Of a DNA stretch of 10,875 nt, positions 1 to 6,631 are shown one piece after another. This stretch comes from an uncultured Mollicutes bacterium. GTDB taxonomy: Bacteria > Bacillota_I > Bacilli_A > Acholeplasmatales > Anaeroplasmataceae. A model generated the notes under the pieces. It saw only the letters and a list, made by a program, of their open reading frames with translations, searched no databases and was not told the DNA's origin. The stretch lies in NCBI GenBank assembly GCA_947174685.1, contig CAMWJY010000009.1, positions 1 to 10,875 of the forward strand, in the 5' to 3' direction. The translations under genes and the position numbers were made by a program. Position 1 is the stretch's first letter. Each line of letters opens with the position of its first letter.

Positions 1-31
1 TTCTCAATTTGAAAAGAATAAGAAATAATAG

Positions 32-61
32 ACAGGCTAGTTCGAGCCTGTTTTTTGTTTT
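32..61 (+). terminator. Intrinsic terminator of an upstream gene
   Basis: A perfect 7-bp stem (ACAGGCT at 32-38, AGCCTGT at 45-51) encloses a 6-nt loop and is followed at once by a T-rich tract (TTTTTTGTTTTT). This is a standard rho-independent terminator reading rightward. It ends transcription of a gene lying left of the window, and it insulates the toxin-antitoxin operon from that gene. The T tract lies on the + strand side, so + is the assigned direction. Confidence 0.88.
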
Positions 62-115
62 TATATCTAAATATTTTTAAAAAAGAATTATATCAGTCAA
101 ATTATTATTTTTCAC

Positions 116-144
116 TTGATAAATCATAAAAAACAGCATATAAT
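116..144 (+). promoter_or_regulatory. Sigma-A-type promoter of the abiE operon
   Basis: A -35 box TTGATA (116-121) and a perfect -10 box TATAAT (139-144) are separated by 17 bp, close to the housekeeping consensus. Transcription should start near 151, giving a leader of about 34 nt that carries the GAGGTGA ribosome site at 174-180 for the first gene. Small palindromes overlap both boxes (see the separate entry), as expected for an autoregulated toxin-antitoxin promoter. Confidence 0.8.
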
Positions 145-171
145 AATGTTGAAAATATATTTTTCTGTTTT
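117..171. repeat. Inverted repeats over the abiE promoter, candidate operators
   Basis: Three short dyads are visible. TGATaaATCA (117-126) overlaps the -35 box. CAgCAT/ATGtTG (134-139 and 146-151) brackets the -10 box. AAAACAG (130-136) pairs with CTGTTTT (165-171) across the -10 and start point. AbiEi antitoxins of other systems are known to repress their own promoter by binding inverted repeats. Which of these dyads, if any, is the operator cannot be settled here, because AT-rich DNA yields short dyads by chance. Confidence 0.35.
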
Positions 172-184
172 GTGAGGTGAAGCT

Positions 185-802
185 ATGCTATACGAGTACA
201 TACAAAAAAACTATGAGAAAGATGAACCTATTTTCTTAAGTGAATTGCCTTTTGAAAATAAACAATCCTTAAGACAAGAAATGAAAAGACTTACAGATGA
301 AGGAAAACTTGCTCGTGTTTATAATGGTGTTTATTATCAATGTTATAAAACCGTACTAGGAACTAATGGCAATTTATCCATGACAAAATACATTAATAAG
401 AAGTATTTGAAAAAGGATGGTAAAACAAATGGTTTTATAGCTGGGCTTTCTCTTGCTAATCAATATGGTTTTACATCACAAGTTCCATCTGTCATTGAGA
501 TTGTATCCAATGATAGCTCAACTAGGCAAAGAAAAGTGGAAGTAGATGGATATAAGCTAATTATATATTCTCCCGTCTTTCCTATAAATGAAGCAAATTT
601 GAGTGCAATACAATTTCTAGATTTGATGAGTAATATTCATAAATATAGCGAATTGACAAATGAAGAGCGAAAGAGGAAATTAAAAGAATTTATAATAGCT
701 ACTAAGGTCGATTTTAACGAAGTAAAAAAATATATTTATATGTATCCTGATAGAGTATATAAGAACATTTTTGAAGGTGGGTTGATGAATGAATTGGTAT
801 AA
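185..802 (+). CDS. AbiEi-like antitoxin (DUF6088-type, winged-helix)
   Basis: This 205-residue protein looks like the antitoxin of a type IV AbiE toxin-antitoxin pair. Residues 1-60 read as a winged helix-turn-helix (LRQEMKRLTDEGKLARVYNGVYY, split here as the helix LRQEMKRLTDEGKL and the wing ARVYNGVYY), the DNA-binding part used for autorepression. Residues about 60-135 carry the segment typical of these antitoxins: NGFIAGLSLANQYGFTSQ, then a strand-rich piece ending KLIIYSP. The C-terminus is basic and helical. The ATG follows GAGGTGA (174-180) by 4 nt. The gene overlaps the toxin gene downstream by 14 nt, so the two are translationally coupled. In known AbiE systems the antitoxin counters the toxin without stable complex formation. 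Family assignment is from recognised motifs and partner context; exact subfamily is less certain. Confidence 0.83.
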   Translation: MLYEYIQKNYEKDEPIFLSELPFENKQSLRQEMKRLTDEGKLARVYNGVYYQCYKTVLGTNGNLSMTKYINKKYLKKDGKTNGFIAGLSLANQYGFTSQVPSVIEIVSNDSSTRQRKVEVDGYKLIIYSPVFPINEANLSAIQFLDLMSNIHKYSELTNEERKRKLKEFIIATKVDFNEVKKYIYMYPDRVYKNIFEGGLMNELV

Positions 803-1697
803 AGATAATGTGATGTGGAAAGAAATAATAGAAACAGTATCTAGAGATTTAAAAAGAAATCCTATCATGGTAGAAAAAGATACAATTCAATCTCTGTTTT
901 TATATGAATTAAGCCAAGCAAATTTTCCATTTGTTTTTAAAGGTGGCACCTCTCTATCCAAAGCCTATGATTTAATTGAACGTTTTTCTGAGGATATTGA
1001 TTTATCTGCTAGTAGAAAATTAACAGATTCTGAAAAAAGAAAATCGAACATAGTTATTATAACGATTGCTGAAGAACTTGGACTACGCCTTACAAATCCA
1101 GAAGCAGTTATGTCAAGACATAGTTATAATAAGTATGTTTTTAAATACAACTCATTTTTTTCTACTGAATTATTAGAAATTATTGTAGAAACAAGCTATT
1201 ACCAAGAGGTATACCCAGTAGTTTCTCATGAAGTCATCAGTTTTATTGGAAAATATTTAGAATCCAAAAATATTCATTTGCCTTTTGATTTTCCTCAAGC
1301 CAAATTCAAAATGGCTGTACAATCTTTAGAAAGAACCTTTATCGATAAAATTTTTGCAGTATGTGATTATAGAATCCAAAATATGATGGATAGAGATTCT
1401 AGGCATCTTTATGACATAGCTAAGATTTTTTCTAAAATACAAATGAATGATGAGCTAAAGGAATTAATGGTGAATGTTAGAGAGGATAGAATGAAATCTA
1501 AAAATAATCCTTCAGCGAATCCTAAGTATAATATTAAGGAAATGCTTTTAGAGATTATAAAAAGTAGATTTTATGAATCTGATTATAAAAATATAACAGA
1601 AAAGCTATTATATGAAGAATATTCATATGATAGAGCAATAAAAGAAGGGATTGATTTAGTAGTTAAAAGTAAGCTATTAAATAACTCTTTAAAATAG
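789..1697 (+). CDS. AbiEii-like nucleotidyltransferase toxin
   Basis: This 302-residue protein matches the AbiEii/MenT-type nucleotidyltransferase toxins. The polymerase-beta-like signature is intact: FKGGTSLSK at 50-58 and FSEDIDL at 66-72, giving the metal-binding D69 and D71 of the DxD pair. Downstream, ERTFIDKI (181-188) and RDSRHLYDIAKI (202-213) correspond to the conserved C-terminal motifs of the family. Relatives act as GTP-binding toxins or transfer nucleotides to tRNA; the substrate of this one is unknown. Length is normal and nothing is broken, so it is probably active. The start ATG at 789 lies inside the end of the antitoxin gene, 8 nt after AAGGTGG (774-780). The pair may act in phage defence by abortive infection or simply stabilise this locus. 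Confidence 0.88.
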   Translation: MNWYKDNVMWKEIIETVSRDLKRNPIMVEKDTIQSLFLYELSQANFPFVFKGGTSLSKAYDLIERFSEDIDLSASRKLTDSEKRKSNIVIITIAEELGLRLTNPEAVMSRHSYNKYVFKYNSFFSTELLEIIVETSYYQEVYPVVSHEVISFIGKYLESKNIHLPFDFPQAKFKMAVQSLERTFIDKIFAVCDYRIQNMMDRDSRHLYDIAKIFSKIQMNDELKELMVNVREDRMKSKNNPSANPKYNIKEMLLEIIKSRFYESDYKNITEKLLYEEYSYDRAIKEGIDLVVKSKLLNNSLK

Positions 1698-1702
1698 GCA
1701 AA

Positions 1703-1738
1703 ATGAAAAGGTGCAGATTTTACTTTGTGTCTTTTCAT
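1703..1738. repeat. 8-bp perfect inverted repeat around the next gene's promoter
   Basis: ATGAAAAG (1703-1710) and CTTTTCAT (1731-1738) are perfect reverse complements. In RNA the stem could extend with several G-U pairs to about 15 bp (1703-1717 with 1724-1738) around the loop TTTTAC. The arms flank the -35 box and touch the TG of the extended -10. No T tract follows, so it is not a classical terminator. It could be an operator for the 1766 gene, or a 3'-end stabilising hairpin on the abiE transcript. Confidence 0.45.
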
Positions 1739-1746
1739 GCTATAAT
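1719..1746 (+). promoter_or_regulatory. Extended -10 promoter of the 1766-2113 gene
   Basis: A perfect TATAAT (1741-1746) is preceded by TGC (1738-1740), making an extended -10. A weak -35 TTTACT (1719-1724) sits 16 bp upstream. Transcription should begin near 1752-1753, so the ribosome site AGAGGTGA (1753-1760) lies at the very 5' end of the mRNA and the leader is only about 13 nt. This promoter lies inside any reading that starts at 1703, which is why the ATG at 1766 is taken as the true start. Confidence 0.72.
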
Positions 1747-1765
1747 ACAAATAGAGGTGAAAAAT

Positions 1766-2113
1766 ATGTTTGGACTATTTAAGAAGAAAGTATCTAAAGA
1801 AAAGGTGAATCAATTTTGTGATTGGTTTTGTCAAAATAGTGAGCGTATCATAAAAAGTGTTTCTCAAGCAGGAAATGATAACTCCTTTATGATGCAGGTT
1901 TTAGATGAAGTAGAAAATGAGTTGGCCAAAATATATCGTGATGGATATAAGGGAAATATTGAATTTGAATATGGATTTAATAAAGACTTACAGAAGTGGG
2001 ATTTATTTTTATACCATATGAATAATAAGTATTTAATTGAGGCAACCAGTTTGATTGCAACTACATTAGAGGCTAAAGTAAAGGATACTTGGTTGATTCA
2101 TATAGGAGAGTAA
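1766..2113 (+). CDS. Uncharacterised small protein
   Basis: This 115-residue protein is not recognised with confidence. It opens MFGLFKKKVSKEK, then a Trp/Phe-rich helix (FCDWFCQNSERI), an acidic helix (LDEVENELAKIY), a strand pair (IEFEYGFNKDLQKWDLFLY), and a final helix ending TWLIHIGE. The outline resembles a family of cytosolic Firmicute proteins that start with a FWxWFxxNE helix followed by a FEFG strand; those are usually longer, so this may be a short or C-terminally truncated member. There is no signal peptide or membrane segment. The ATG at 1766 has GAGGTG 6 nt upstream and its own promoter. An in-frame ATG at 1703 would add 21 residues but lies upstream of the predicted transcription start. 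It stands alone between the abiE operon and the aro operon, with a terminator after it. Confidence 0.7.
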   Translation: MFGLFKKKVSKEKVNQFCDWFCQNSERIIKSVSQAGNDNSFMMQVLDEVENELAKIYRDGYKGNIEFEYGFNKDLQKWDLFLYHMNNKYLIEATSLIATTLEAKVKDTWLIHIGE

Positions 2114-2139
2114 AAAAATAACATTCTTTTAATTGTCTT

Positions 2140-2170
2140 AGGTATTCCTTGAGGGAATACCTTTTTCTTT
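2140..2170 (+). terminator. Intrinsic terminator after the 1766-2113 gene
   Basis: A 9-bp perfect stem (AGGTATTCC at 2140-2148, GGAATACCT at 2154-2162) with a 5-nt loop runs directly into TTTTTCTTT. It separates the small hypothetical gene from the aromatic operon, whose promoter begins 12 nt further on. It ends before that promoter, so it is a true terminator for the upstream unit and not an attenuator of the aro operon. Confidence 0.88.
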
Positions 2171-2181
2171 ATTTGGTTTTC

Positions 2182-2210
2182 TTGAATACAATGTCGTTTT
2201 ATGATAGAAT
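2182..2210 (+). promoter_or_regulatory. Promoter of the aromatic amino acid operon
   Basis: TTGAAT (2182-2187) and TAGAAT (2205-2210) are spaced by 17 bp, and TGA at 2202-2204 makes an extended -10. Transcription should start near 2217, leaving a leader of only about 27 nt with the ribosome site GTGAGGT (2230-2236). That leader is too short for a T-box or other riboswitch, so control is more likely by a repressor at the promoter and by feedback on the first enzyme. This is the only convincing promoter seen for the nine genes that follow. Confidence 0.7.
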
Positions 2211-2243
2211 AATATAAATATAGATGCAAGTGAGGTATTGATT

Positions 2244-3257
2244 ATGATTATTAAAATGAAGGATTCCATAACAAAAAAGGAATATCAAAATATTATAGAT
2301 TATTTTAAAGCACGTGGACTTGAAATAAAAGATGCAAGTAGTGGCGATGTAAAGGTTATTGGTATCATTGGGGATACCACTAAGACAATGGATAGTGATG
2401 TATATGCACTTCCTGGTGTAGATACTATTACAAGAATTCAAGTTCCTTATAAGAAGGCATCAAAAGCTTTCCATCCAGAGCCTACAGTCATTGATGTATG
2501 TGGTGTAAAAATAGGTGGTGGAAATTTTACAGTTATGGCTGGTCCATGCTCAGTAGAAAATCATGACCAAATTGTAAGTGTTGCAAATAGCGTTAAGGAA
2601 AGTGGAGCACATATTCTAAGAGGTGGTGCTTATAAGCCTAGAACAAGTCCTTACGCATTTCAGGGCTTAGAATTAGAGGGTTTGGATTTATTAATGGAAG
2701 CACGTGAAGCTACTCGTCTTCCGATTATTACTGAAATTCAATCTGAGGATATGATTGAACGCTATGTTAAGGATGTAGATATCATTCAGGTTGGAGCCCG
2801 TAATATGCAAAACTTTCATTTATTAAAGGCTCTTGGTAAAATTGATAAGCCTATTTTATTAAAGCGAGGTCTTTCTGCAACTATAGAAGAATGGTTAATG
2901 GCTGCAGAATATATTTTAGCTGGTGGTAATGATAAGGTTATTCTTTGTGAAAGAGGAATTCGTACCTTTGAAAAATATACAAGAAATACATTGGATTTAT
3001 CTGCAGTTTTAGCAGTAAAAGAATTATCTCATCTACCAGTTATTGTAGATCCATCTCATGCTGCTGGAAAATGGTCTATGGTTGAAGACTTATCTAAGGC
3101 TGCACTTGCTGTAGGAGCTGATGGTATTATCGTAGAAGTACATAATAATCCTGAATGTGCTCTATGTGATGGTGCTCAAAGCTTAAAGCCAGAGCGTTTT
3201 GATCATATGATGAAGCAGCTTAAATTAATTGCGCCAATTGTAGGGAAAAAACTATAA
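2244..3257 (+). CDS. aroF: 3-deoxy-7-phosphoheptulonate (DAHP) synthase, class I-beta with regulatory domain
   Basis: This 337-residue enzyme joins phosphoenolpyruvate and erythrose 4-phosphate to make DAHP, the first shikimate-pathway step. Residues 1-65 form a ferredoxin-like regulatory domain (strand, helix, then VIGIIGDT), which in the Thermotoga maritima type binds Tyr or Phe for feedback inhibition. The catalytic barrel shows MAGPCSVEN (98-106) and GGAYKPRTSPYAFQG (127-141). The metal ligands are C102, H272 (DPSHAAGKW), E298 (VEVH) and D309 (CDGAQS). This numbering agrees with what I recall for the T. maritima enzyme, which supports the ATG at 2244. An in-frame TTG at 2238 is only 1 nt from the ribosome site, whereas the ATG is 7 nt away. 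It heads the operon; its stop shares one base with the next start. Confidence 0.95.
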   Translation: MIIKMKDSITKKEYQNIIDYFKARGLEIKDASSGDVKVIGIIGDTTKTMDSDVYALPGVDTITRIQVPYKKASKAFHPEPTVIDVCGVKIGGGNFTVMAGPCSVENHDQIVSVANSVKESGAHILRGGAYKPRTSPYAFQGLELEGLDLLMEAREATRLPIITEIQSEDMIERYVKDVDIIQVGARNMQNFHLLKALGKIDKPILLKRGLSATIEEWLMAAEYILAGGNDKVILCERGIRTFEKYTRNTLDLSAVLAVKELSHLPVIVDPSHAAGKWSMVEDLSKAALAVGADGIIVEVHNNPECALCDGAQSLKPERFDHMMKQLKLIAPIVGKKL

Positions 3258-4087
3258 TGAAAATTTGTATAGTAGGATTAGGACTTATTGGCGGATCCTA
3301 TGCTATGGGATTATCTTTAAAAGGGTATGAGGTTTATGGCATAGATCAAAATCAAGAAGCCATTAAGTATGCAAAAAAACAAAATTATATAAAAGATGGA
3401 TATGTAGATGATTTTCATATCTTATCAGAATGCGATTGTATTATCCTTGCTATCTATCCACAGGCTATTTTAGATTTCTTAAAACAACACTCTCATTTGT
3501 TTCAAGAAAATCAAGTACTAACAGATGTCTGTGGTGTAAAGAGTTCCTTTGTTAGAAAAGCAACCTTACTTGCAGGCAAGGCTATCTATTTATCACATCA
3601 CCCTATGGCAGGTAAAGAGAAAATCGGAATAGAATATGCAGATTCTTCCATATTTAAGGGAGCAAATTTTTTAATCACTCCGATTGATTCTTTGAATGCA
3701 TATGCAGAAGAAATATTAAAAAGAATTGCCCAGGATTTGGAGTTTGGAAGAATTACGACAATATCAATTGAACGTCATGACCAAATGATTGGTTTCACAA
3801 GTCAGCTTACACACGCAATAGCGGTATCCTTAGTAAATAGTGATCATGATGAAGATACCGTAAAATTCATTGGCGATTCTTATAGAGATTTAACTCGTAT
3901 TGCAATGATTAATGATGTTTTATGGAGTGAGTTATTTTTAGAGAATAAAGATTATCTATTAGAACATATCTCTAGCTTTGAAGCAGAGCTTGATATTTTA
4001 AAGAATGCTTTAAAACAAGATGATAAAGCCACATTAAAAAAAATATTTAATCGATCTACACAAATTAGAAGGAAGATGGAAAAATGA
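3257..4087 (+). CDS. tyrA: Prephenate dehydrogenase
   Basis: This 276-residue protein oxidatively decarboxylates prephenate to 4-hydroxyphenylpyruvate, the committed step to tyrosine. The N-terminal Rossmann fold shows GLGLIGGS (7-14), with an Asp at the end of the second strand (YGID, D30) that suggests NAD+ over NADP+. Family motifs follow: DVCGVK (90-95), SHHPMAGKEK (113-122) with the active-site His, FTSQLTHAIA (180-189) with a second conserved His, and RDLTRIA (210-216). It lacks the C-terminal ACT domain found in many Bacillus-type TyrA proteins, so tyrosine feedback through that domain is not expected. Arogenate use cannot be excluded. The start overlaps the DAHP synthase stop (TAATG), and its end overlaps aroB by 4 nt (ATGA). 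Confidence 0.94.
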   Translation: MKICIVGLGLIGGSYAMGLSLKGYEVYGIDQNQEAIKYAKKQNYIKDGYVDDFHILSECDCIILAIYPQAILDFLKQHSHLFQENQVLTDVCGVKSSFVRKATLLAGKAIYLSHHPMAGKEKIGIEYADSSIFKGANFLITPIDSLNAYAEEILKRIAQDLEFGRITTISIERHDQMIGFTSQLTHAIAVSLVNSDHDEDTVKFIGDSYRDLTRIAMINDVLWSELFLENKDYLLEHISSFEAELDILKNALKQDDKATLKKIFNRSTQIRRKMEK

Positions 4088-5103
4088 AACAACTAAGAAT
4101 TCATCTAAGGGATTCCTATGACATATACATAGAAGATGACGTCTTGCATCATCTTTCTTTTTATATTGAAAGTATTTATCAAAATAAAAAAATTTATATT
4201 ATTACAGATGATACTGTAGAAAAGCTCTATTTGGAAGCTGTGAAGAGTGGGTTAAAGAACTATGAGGTAGAAAGTGTAGTTGTTCCTCATGGTGAAGCTT
4301 CTAAAAGTATAGAGATGTATACAAAGGTTATAAAAGAGCTTTTAGATAAGGATATCCGTAGAAATGAATTACTTATAGCCTTAGGTGGTGGAGTGATTGG
4401 AGACTTAACTGGCTTTGTTGCCTCTACCCTATATCGAGGCTTACCTTATGTTTGTGTTCCTACTTCATTACTTAGTCAAATGGATTCCTCTATCGGTGGT
4501 AAAACAGGAATTGATTTTTATGAACGTAAAAATATACTTGGTTGTTTTAAGCAGCCTAAGCTTGTTTTAATTGATCCTAAGGTATTACAAACGTTACCTA
4601 AAAGAGAATGGAATAATGGCATGGGAGAACTGATAAAGCATGCTGCTATAGGAAATGCAAAGCTTTTTGAAATGCTTAAGAGTAAACCAGAAATTAATGA
4701 AAATATCATTTATCAAAGTCTTACTGTAAAGAAAAATATTGTCGAAAAGGATGAGTATGATACAAAGGAAAGAATGCTTCTTAATTTTGGTCATACCTTT
4801 GGACATGCCATTGAATTAAAGCTAGGCTTAAAGCATGGCGAGGCAGTTGCTTTAGGTATGCTTATGGTAATCCGCTTTGGTATTGATTTAGGCTTGACAG
4901 AAGAGATTTGTTATAAAGAGCTTAAAGAGATTATCAAGCTTTATGAGCTTCCTTATGAAGAACCAAATTATAAGGACTACCTACTTGAAATTGCAAAGGA
5001 TAAAAAGAATTTAGCAGGTAAAATCCAGATGGTTTTACTTTCCTCTATTGAAAAGCCATTCTTTTATCCAATAGAAGAAAAGCATTTAAAGGAGCTGATC
5101 TAA
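4084..5103 (+). CDS. aroB: 3-dehydroquinate synthase
   Basis: This 339-residue enzyme cyclises DAHP to 3-dehydroquinate, pathway step 2, using NAD+ and a divalent metal. Visible motifs are GGGVIGDLTGFVAST (101-115), the PTSLLSQMDSS segment followed by IGGKTGID (126-144), GELIKHA (181-187) carrying metal ligand E182, NFGHTFGHAIE (234-244) and KHGEAVALG (250-258) carrying the metal-binding histidines. The length is typical for bacterial AroB and the chain appears complete. It starts on an ATGA overlap with tyrA and ends directly against the start of aroA (TAA then ATG), so it is translated as part of the same coupled series. Confidence 0.96.
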   Translation: MKQLRIHLRDSYDIYIEDDVLHHLSFYIESIYQNKKIYIITDDTVEKLYLEAVKSGLKNYEVESVVVPHGEASKSIEMYTKVIKELLDKDIRRNELLIALGGGVIGDLTGFVASTLYRGLPYVCVPTSLLSQMDSSIGGKTGIDFYERKNILGCFKQPKLVLIDPKVLQTLPKREWNNGMGELIKHAAIGNAKLFEMLKSKPEINENIIYQSLTVKKNIVEKDEYDTKERMLLNFGHTFGHAIELKLGLKHGEAVALGMLMVIRFGIDLGLTEEICYKELKEIIKLYELPYEEPNYKDYLLEIAKDKKNLAGKIQMVLLSSIEKPFFYPIEEKHLKELI

Positions 5104-6369
5104 ATGAATGTTACCATTCATCCCAAGAAATTAAAAGGAACTATTGCTATTCCTCCTTCAAAAAGCTTATCTCATCGTGCAATCATTGCAGCCTCTTTAG
5201 CTAAAGAGGAAAGCATTATTTCTAATGTGATGTTATCAAAGGATATCATAGCAACCATAGAAGGAATGAAAGCTTTAGGTGCTCAAATTAAAGTGGAAGG
5301 AACTACTCTAAGGATTCGAGGATCAGAAGTGAGAAGAATTTCCAATGTGATAGATGCGAACGAATCAGGATCTACATTACGCTTTTTAATCCCTATTGCT
5401 TTAGTAAATAAAGAACCAATAGAATTTGTTGGAAGAAATCACTTAGTGAATAGACCCTTAGATTCTTACTATGAAATCTTCGATAAAATGGGAATAGAGT
5501 ATTCACATCCTCAAGACTCTTATTTACCTTTAGAAACAAGTGGTGGATTAGTCAGTGGTATCTATGAGATTCAGGGGAATATTTCTTCTCAGTTTATTAC
5601 TGGACTTCTTTTTGCATTACCATTATTAGAAGGCGATTCTGTAGTGAAAATCGTAGGCCCCTTAGAATCTAAGGGCTATGTAGATTTAACTCTAGATATC
5701 TTAGCTAAGTTTGGTGTGACAATACTCAATCATAATTATGAAAGCTTTGAAATAAAGGGAAATCAAAGCTATAGAAGCTATAACTATACAGTTGAAGGAG
5801 ATTATTCTCAAACTGCATTTTTCTTAGTTGCAGGAGCTATGGGTGCTGATATCAAACTCAAAGGCATAGTTGAGGATTCCTATCAAGGAGATAAAAAGAT
5901 ATTAGAGGATATTCAAACTCTAGGGGCAAAAATTATTTTTAAAGATGATCTTCTTTATTGTAAGCCAAGTCAAACAATGGGAGCTACTATTGATTTTTCT
6001 CAATCCCCTGATTTAGGACCAGCTTTAACTGTGTTAGCTAGTTTGTCTGAAGGTATTTCTAATTTTGTACATGTTAGCCGTTTAAGAATTAAGGAATGTG
6101 ATAGAGTTACCTGTATGAAAGAAGAATTAGAACGCTTAGGAGCTAAGATAGATGAAGAGCCTGATACGATGATTATCTATGGAGTACCTAAGCTTCATGG
6201 AGGAATCATAGATTCTCATAATGACCACAGAGTAGCAATGGCACTTGCCATGGCAAGTTTAAAAATGGATGGGGATTTAACGATTTTAAATGCTGACTGT
6301 GTTTCAAAATCCTACCCAAATTTCTGGGAGGTATTCGAAGCCTTAGGAGGAGATGTAACCTATGAATAA
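5104..6369 (+). CDS. aroA: 3-phosphoshikimate 1-carboxyvinyltransferase (EPSP synthase)
   Basis: This 421-residue enzyme transfers the enolpyruvyl group of phosphoenolpyruvate to shikimate 3-phosphate, pathway step 6. Active-site features are PPSKSLSHRAIIAA (17-30) with K20, S21 and R25, NESGSTLRFL (86-95), SSQFITGLL (161-169), PDLGPAL (302-308) with catalytic D303, RLRIKECDR (326-334) matching the RxKExDR signature, HNDHRVAMA (372-380), and K402. All expected catalytic residues are present. The substrate shikimate 3-phosphate must come from a shikimate kinase, and no classical one is in this window. It begins immediately after the aroB stop and overlaps the chorismate mutase gene by 8 nt. 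Confidence 0.96.
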   Translation: MNVTIHPKKLKGTIAIPPSKSLSHRAIIAASLAKEESIISNVMLSKDIIATIEGMKALGAQIKVEGTTLRIRGSEVRRISNVIDANESGSTLRFLIPIALVNKEPIEFVGRNHLVNRPLDSYYEIFDKMGIEYSHPQDSYLPLETSGGLVSGIYEIQGNISSQFITGLLFALPLLEGDSVVKIVGPLESKGYVDLTLDILAKFGVTILNHNYESFEIKGNQSYRSYNYTVEGDYSQTAFFLVAGAMGADIKLKGIVEDSYQGDKKILEDIQTLGAKIIFKDDLLYCKPSQTMGATIDFSQSPDLGPALTVLASLSEGISNFVHVSRLRIKECDRVTCMKEELERLGAKIDEEPDTMIIYGVPKLHGGIIDSHNDHRVAMALAMASLKMDGDLTILNADCVSKSYPNFWEVFEALGGDVTYE

Positions 6370-6631
6370 ATTAGATACTGCAAGAAAAGAAATTAATATA
6401 GTTGATGAGGAAATGCTAAAGCTTTTTGAAAGAAGAATGGAGGCAGTAAAGCAGGTTGCAGAATACAAGAAGGAAAACAACCTTCCTGTATTAGATTCCT
6501 CTAGAGAACAGGCTCTGATTGAAAAAAATATTTCTATGCTAACGAATAAAGAACTTGAAGAGTATTATCGTGTCTTCTTTGAAGGAGTATTAAATTCTTC
6601 AAAAGCATTTCAAAAGGAATTTATCAAATGA
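6362..6631 (+). CDS. Chorismate mutase, AroQ type, stand-alone
   Basis: This 89-residue all-helical protein rearranges chorismate to prephenate. It has the AroQ pattern: ARKEINIVDEEML (7-19) with R8, LFERRMEAVKQVAEYKK (21-37) with R25 and K36, and DSSREQALIEK (45-55) with R48 and E49, plus Q84 in the last helix. These match the set of charged and Gln residues that bind the transition state in the E. coli domain. It has no fused dehydratase, dehydrogenase or DAHP synthase domain, so it serves as a free mutase feeding TyrA in the same operon. The ribosome site AGGAGG (6345-6350) lies inside the end of aroA, 11 nt before the ATG, and its end overlaps the aroE start by 4 nt. Confidence 0.93.
   Translation: MNKLDTARKEINIVDEEMLKLFERRMEAVKQVAEYKKENNLPVLDSSREQALIEKNISMLTNKELEEYYRVFFEGVLNSSKAFQKEFIK

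Noticed and set aside
1703..1738. The 1703-1738 hairpin as an intrinsic terminator for abiE
   Set aside because: The stem is AT-rich and G-U-rich and no run of T follows it.
1703..1765. A start at 1703 for the small hypothetical gene
   Set aside because: It would place the promoter inside the coding region and has no ribosome site; the ATG at 1766 has GAGGTG at proper spacing.
2171..2243. A T-box or amino acid riboswitch before the DAHP synthase gene
   Set aside because: The promoter at 2182-2210 leaves only about 27 nt of leader, and the terminator at 2140-2170 lies upstream of that promoter. No T-box core sequence is present.
2238..2243. TTG at 2238 as the start of DAHP synthase
   Set aside because: It is only 1 nt from the ribosome site, while the ATG at 2244 is 7 nt away and gives residue numbering that agrees with the Thermotoga enzyme.
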